DNA from: Bacteroidales bacterium UBA1725
GTDB lineage: Bacteria > Bacteroidota > Bacteroidia > Bacteroidales > UBA932
DNA length: 17,594 nucleotides
Direction of reading: 5' to 3'
Assembly: GCA_002315815.1 (NCBI GenBank)
Contig: DCIN01000043.1
Location: 5,154-22,747 of the forward strand
Of the stretch, positions 15,725-17,594 are shown piece by piece; the first letter of the stretch is position 1; each line of letters begins with the position of its first letter. The notes under the pieces are model-generated. The model was not told the DNA's origin and searched no databases. It was given only the letters and a program-made list of their open reading frames with translations. Position numbers and translations under genes: made by a program.

Positions 15725-15761
15725 TCAAGTTAATCTCAAAAAAAGAGACAGAAAAGATTAT

Positions 15762-15810
15762 GAATCTGTTTTGAAATGTTTAATTAATTGGAACAATTCA
15801 AAACAGATTC
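15762..15810. repeat. Perfect 14 bp inverted repeat in divergent intergenic region
   Basis: GAATCTGTTTTGAA (15762-15775) and TTCAAAACAGATTC (15797-15810) are exact inverse complements separated by 21 bp. After one mismatch the dyad continues inward for 4 more pairs (TGTT with AACA). There is no T tract and no gene end nearby, so it does not look like a terminator. It lies about 40-90 bp upstream of the exporter -7 element and about 95 bp upstream of the probable start of the divergent deacetylase, a place that fits a shared regulator site. The rest of the 15688-15905 gap is A/T-rich, with no other gene visible. Confidence 0.7.
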
Positions 15811-15905
15811 TATGTCGGTGAAGGAATGTAACGGTCACATTGCTGATGAATAGTGCAACATCGGCCATAATTCACTATATTGCAGACAAAATGAGAATAG
15901 GAAAA

Positions 15906-17414
15906 ATGAAAGAGACAATGAAGAAAACCTTGTTATGCATCATCAGCATCACTTCCTTGACAACAGGAGTCGCACAGGCCGGAACCACAGTCGAAATCTG
16001 CCGTTACCGGTACGGCAGGCAGGCAGCTCTGAGTCTCACCTTCGATGATGGGATATCGGATCACTTCACTATGGTAGCACCGCGTCTGGACAGACTCGGA
16101 CTCAGGGCCACGTTCTGGGTGAATGCCGCAAATATCGGTTCCACATCACCCAACTCGCATTATCTGACCTGGGATCAGTGCCGCAAGATGGCTGCTTCCG
16201 GGCACGAAATATCCAACCACGGCTGGTCACACCTGAAATTGACAAACTTAAGTCCCGAAGAAATAGCCGAAGAAGTGAGAAAATGCGACGATGAAATTGA
16301 ACGGGAACTCGGAACAAGACCAAAGACTTTCTGCTTCCCGTATAACTCCCACAATGCGACAGTGGACTCGATATGCGGAGCAGGACGTTGCGGAATGCGC
16401 ACTTTTCAGGAAGGCCAGGGACAGGCGAACAACCATTCCACTGCAGAAAGCCTTTCCAACTGGCTTGACGGAATCATCGAAGCAGGAGAATGGGGAGTGA
16501 CTATGAGTCACGGGATACATCACGGCTGGGACCAGTGGGAGAACGAGAATGTGCTGTGGAATTACTTCAAGCAGATATGTACCGAACAAAGCCGGTTGTG
16601 GGTGGACACTTTCGCAGCAGTATCAGCATACATTGCGGAACGGGACAATTGCACCGTGAAAGTCCGCGGCGGGCGCAAATCGGTGACGTTAATACCGTCC
16701 TGCAGTCTGGATCCGGCCATATTCACCGAAAAGCTGACGGCAAAGGTGACCGTAGGCAATGACGTTAGGTATATCGAATTCGACCCGTTCGGAGGACCGC
16801 AGACCTTCAGCCTCGAGGATCCCCTGTTCGGCAAAGTGCTGAACGTAATAGGTGACAGTTATGTCCGCAACCATCAGGAGCCATTCTCCAGAACCTGGCA
16901 CAGCAAGGTGGCGGCATCACACTCAATGATATACAACAACTACGGCATCAACGGCAGTTGCGTTGCGTTTGACAGGACCAAGGAAGGATTCGGCAAGTCC
17001 CTTGAACAAAGATATTCCGATATGGCTGACGCAGATTTCATACTGGTCATTGCAGGGCACAACGATGCCTCGAAAGTGCAGGACGAACAGGGGCACCGGA
17101 CATTCAGGGAAAAACTTGAAGCTCTATGCCGGGGACTCAAGGACAAGTGGCCGGAAGCAGGAATCGGATGGGTGACACCCTGGGCGGTAAACAGCCCCGG
17201 CTTCGATACAGTGAATGCTGATATCGTTGAAATATGCGGAAAATACGGGATACCTATTCTCAACACGGCAACAGATGGCATTATCGAGGTTGAAAACGCT
17301 GAGTTCAGAGCGCAGTTCTTCCAAAGTCCGGCTGACCGAGCTCATCTGAATGATGCCGGGCACAATATGATGGTGACGCCCGGAAATAAGTTTTTGGAAA
17401 GCCTCCGGAAGTGA
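15906..17414 (+). CDS. Secreted polysaccharide deacetylase (NodB) fused to SGNH hydrolase
   Basis: Numbered from ATG 15906, the protein has 502 residues. A signal peptide (MKETMKKTLLCIISITSLTTGVAQAG) directs it out of the cytosol. Residues 42-230 form a NodB/CE4 domain: TFDDG at 45-49, HGWSH (His105, His109) for metal binding, RPKTFCFPYN at about 138-147, and MSHGIHHG at 200-207 for the catalytic His. After a small beta-rich linker (about 245-305), residues 310-502 show SGNH/GDSL blocks: IGDSY with Ser318, GHND at 384-387, and DRAH with Asp477 and His480. The enzyme may thus remove N- and O-acetyl groups from a glycan; the substrate is unknown. The ATG at 15840 is unlikely because it would bury the signal peptide; 15891 and 15918 remain possible starts. 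It diverges from the exporter operon and stands alone before tRNA-Asp. Confidence 0.9.
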   Translation: MKETMKKTLLCIISITSLTTGVAQAGTTVEICRYRYGRQAALSLTFDDGISDHFTMVAPRLDRLGLRATFWVNAANIGSTSPNSHYLTWDQCRKMAASGHEISNHGWSHLKLTNLSPEEIAEEVRKCDDEIERELGTRPKTFCFPYNSHNATVDSICGAGRCGMRTFQEGQGQANNHSTAESLSNWLDGIIEAGEWGVTMSHGIHHGWDQWENENVLWNYFKQICTEQSRLWVDTFAAVSAYIAERDNCTVKVRGGRKSVTLIPSCSLDPAIFTEKLTAKVTVGNDVRYIEFDPFGGPQTFSLEDPLFGKVLNVIGDSYVRNHQEPFSRTWHSKVAASHSMIYNNYGINGSCVAFDRTKEGFGKSLEQRYSDMADADFILVIAGHNDASKVQDEQGHRTFREKLEALCRGLKDKWPEAGIGWVTPWAVNSPGFDTVNADIVEICGKYGIPILNTATDGIIEVENAEFRAQFFQSPADRAHLNDAGHNMMVTPGNKFLESLRK

Positions 17415-17432
17415 ATTCCAGAAGAGAATTCA
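17412..17432 (+). terminator. Weak hairpin at the end of the deacetylase gene
   Basis: TGAATTC (starting at the stop codon) pairs with GAATTCA around a 7 nt loop. The stem is A/T-rich and no T run follows directly (AGATATTT does), so termination would be inefficient. It is the only candidate before tRNA-Asp. Confidence 0.25.
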
Positions 17433-17491
17433 AGATATTTAAAACAAAAAGAATTTTTTTATTGCATTTCCCAAAATAATATCTATATTTG
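17433..17491 (+). promoter_or_regulatory. tRNA-Asp promoter with upstream A/T tracts
   Basis: TTG at 17462-17464, a 19 bp spacer and TATATTTG at 17484-17491 match the Bacteroidota consensus exactly, with the same spacing as the tRNA-Val promoter. An A-rich run and a T7 run (about 17437-17460) sit just upstream, like an UP element. The tRNA starts 27 bp after the -7 element. Confidence 0.85.
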
Positions 17492-17518
17492 CATCCGCGT
17501 TCGACGCAACGCAGACTC

Positions 17519-17593
17519 GGTGCGGTAGTTCAGTTTGGTTAGAATGCCGGCCTGTCACGCCGGAGGTCGAGGGTTCGAGCCCCTTCCGCACCG
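17519..17593 (+). tRNA. tRNA-Asp (anticodon GUC)
   Basis: The cloverleaf has acceptor arms GGTGCGG and CCGCACC, anticodon arm CCGGCCTGTCACGCCGG with GTC in the anticodon position, T-arm GAGGGTTCGAGCCCCTT, and discriminator G73, an identity element of tRNA-Asp. The gene is complete through G73; the window ends one base later, so whether CCA is encoded cannot be seen, and further tRNA genes may follow. Confidence 0.95.
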
Positions 17594-17594
17594 C

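Noticed and set aside
15762..15810. Invertible promoter of the kind that controls Bacteroides capsule loci
   Set aside because: The arms are only 21 bp apart, too short to hold an invertible promoter, and no recombinase gene or second pair of arms is visible.
15840..15905. N-terminal extension of the deacetylase to ATG 15840 and a promoter at TATATTG (15876-15882)
   Set aside because: The extension would place about 22 residues before the signal peptide. The promoter-like sequence misses the TTTG core and has no TTG at proper spacing, so I do not call it.
1..17594. CRISPR arrays, insertion sequences, phage or integrase genes, riboswitches
   Set aside because: No spaced direct repeats, transposase or integrase motifs, terminal repeats or recognisable riboswitch cores were seen on either strand.

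Overview
The window looks like chromosomal DNA of a Bacteroidota bacterium, most probably order Bacteroidales. Evidence for this is the Bacteroidota promoter form (TTG, about 19-20 bp, TAnnTTTG) in front of both tRNA genes, a Rho N-terminus carrying a Lys/Glu-rich low-complexity extension, several Cys-anchored lipoprotein signal peptides, a DUF3737 protein, and a Wza-like exporter with the Bacteroidota N-terminal helical module. The family cannot be fixed from this sequence. I see no transposase, integrase, phage gene or CRISPR array.

Region 1 (1-1960) is a housekeeping RNA region. On the minus strand lie the 5' part of rho (cut by the window edge), a tmRNA gene with a clear terminator, and a small orphan lipoprotein. 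On the plus strand is tRNA-Val(UAC) with a textbook promoter and terminator.

Region 2 (1998-7583, plus strand) is a compact five-gene unit: a double-flavodoxin iron-sulfur-type flavoprotein, a MATE efflux pump, a DUF3737 beta-helix protein, an M23-type peptidoglycan hydrolase lipoprotein, and the tRNA methyltransferase TrmO. The last four are joined by 14, 4 and 4 nt overlaps, so translational coupling is likely.

Region 3 (15687 down to 7567, minus strand) is a second five-gene unit: an outer-membrane polysaccharide exporter with six SLBB-like repeats, a Wzz-type chain-length regulator, UvrA, a family-2-like glycosyltransferase and a possibly fimbrillin-like lipoprotein. The uvrA start lies inside the wzz stop region and its stop overlaps the glycosyltransferase start, so a DNA-repair gene is embedded in a surface-polysaccharide operon. 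The two units converge and overlap tail to tail at 7567-7583.

Region 4 (15688-17594): a 218 bp divergent intergenic region holds a perfect 14 bp inverted repeat. It separates the exporter operon from a secreted two-domain enzyme (NodB polysaccharide deacetylase plus SGNH hydrolase) that may modify the polysaccharide the exporter carries. The window closes with tRNA-Asp(GUC).

The best candidates for something less well described are the exporter/Wzz/UvrA/glycosyltransferase/lipoprotein operon with its divergent deacetylase-esterase, and the atypical tmRNA tag (GNYNYSYAC). No clearly new defence or mobile system is visible.
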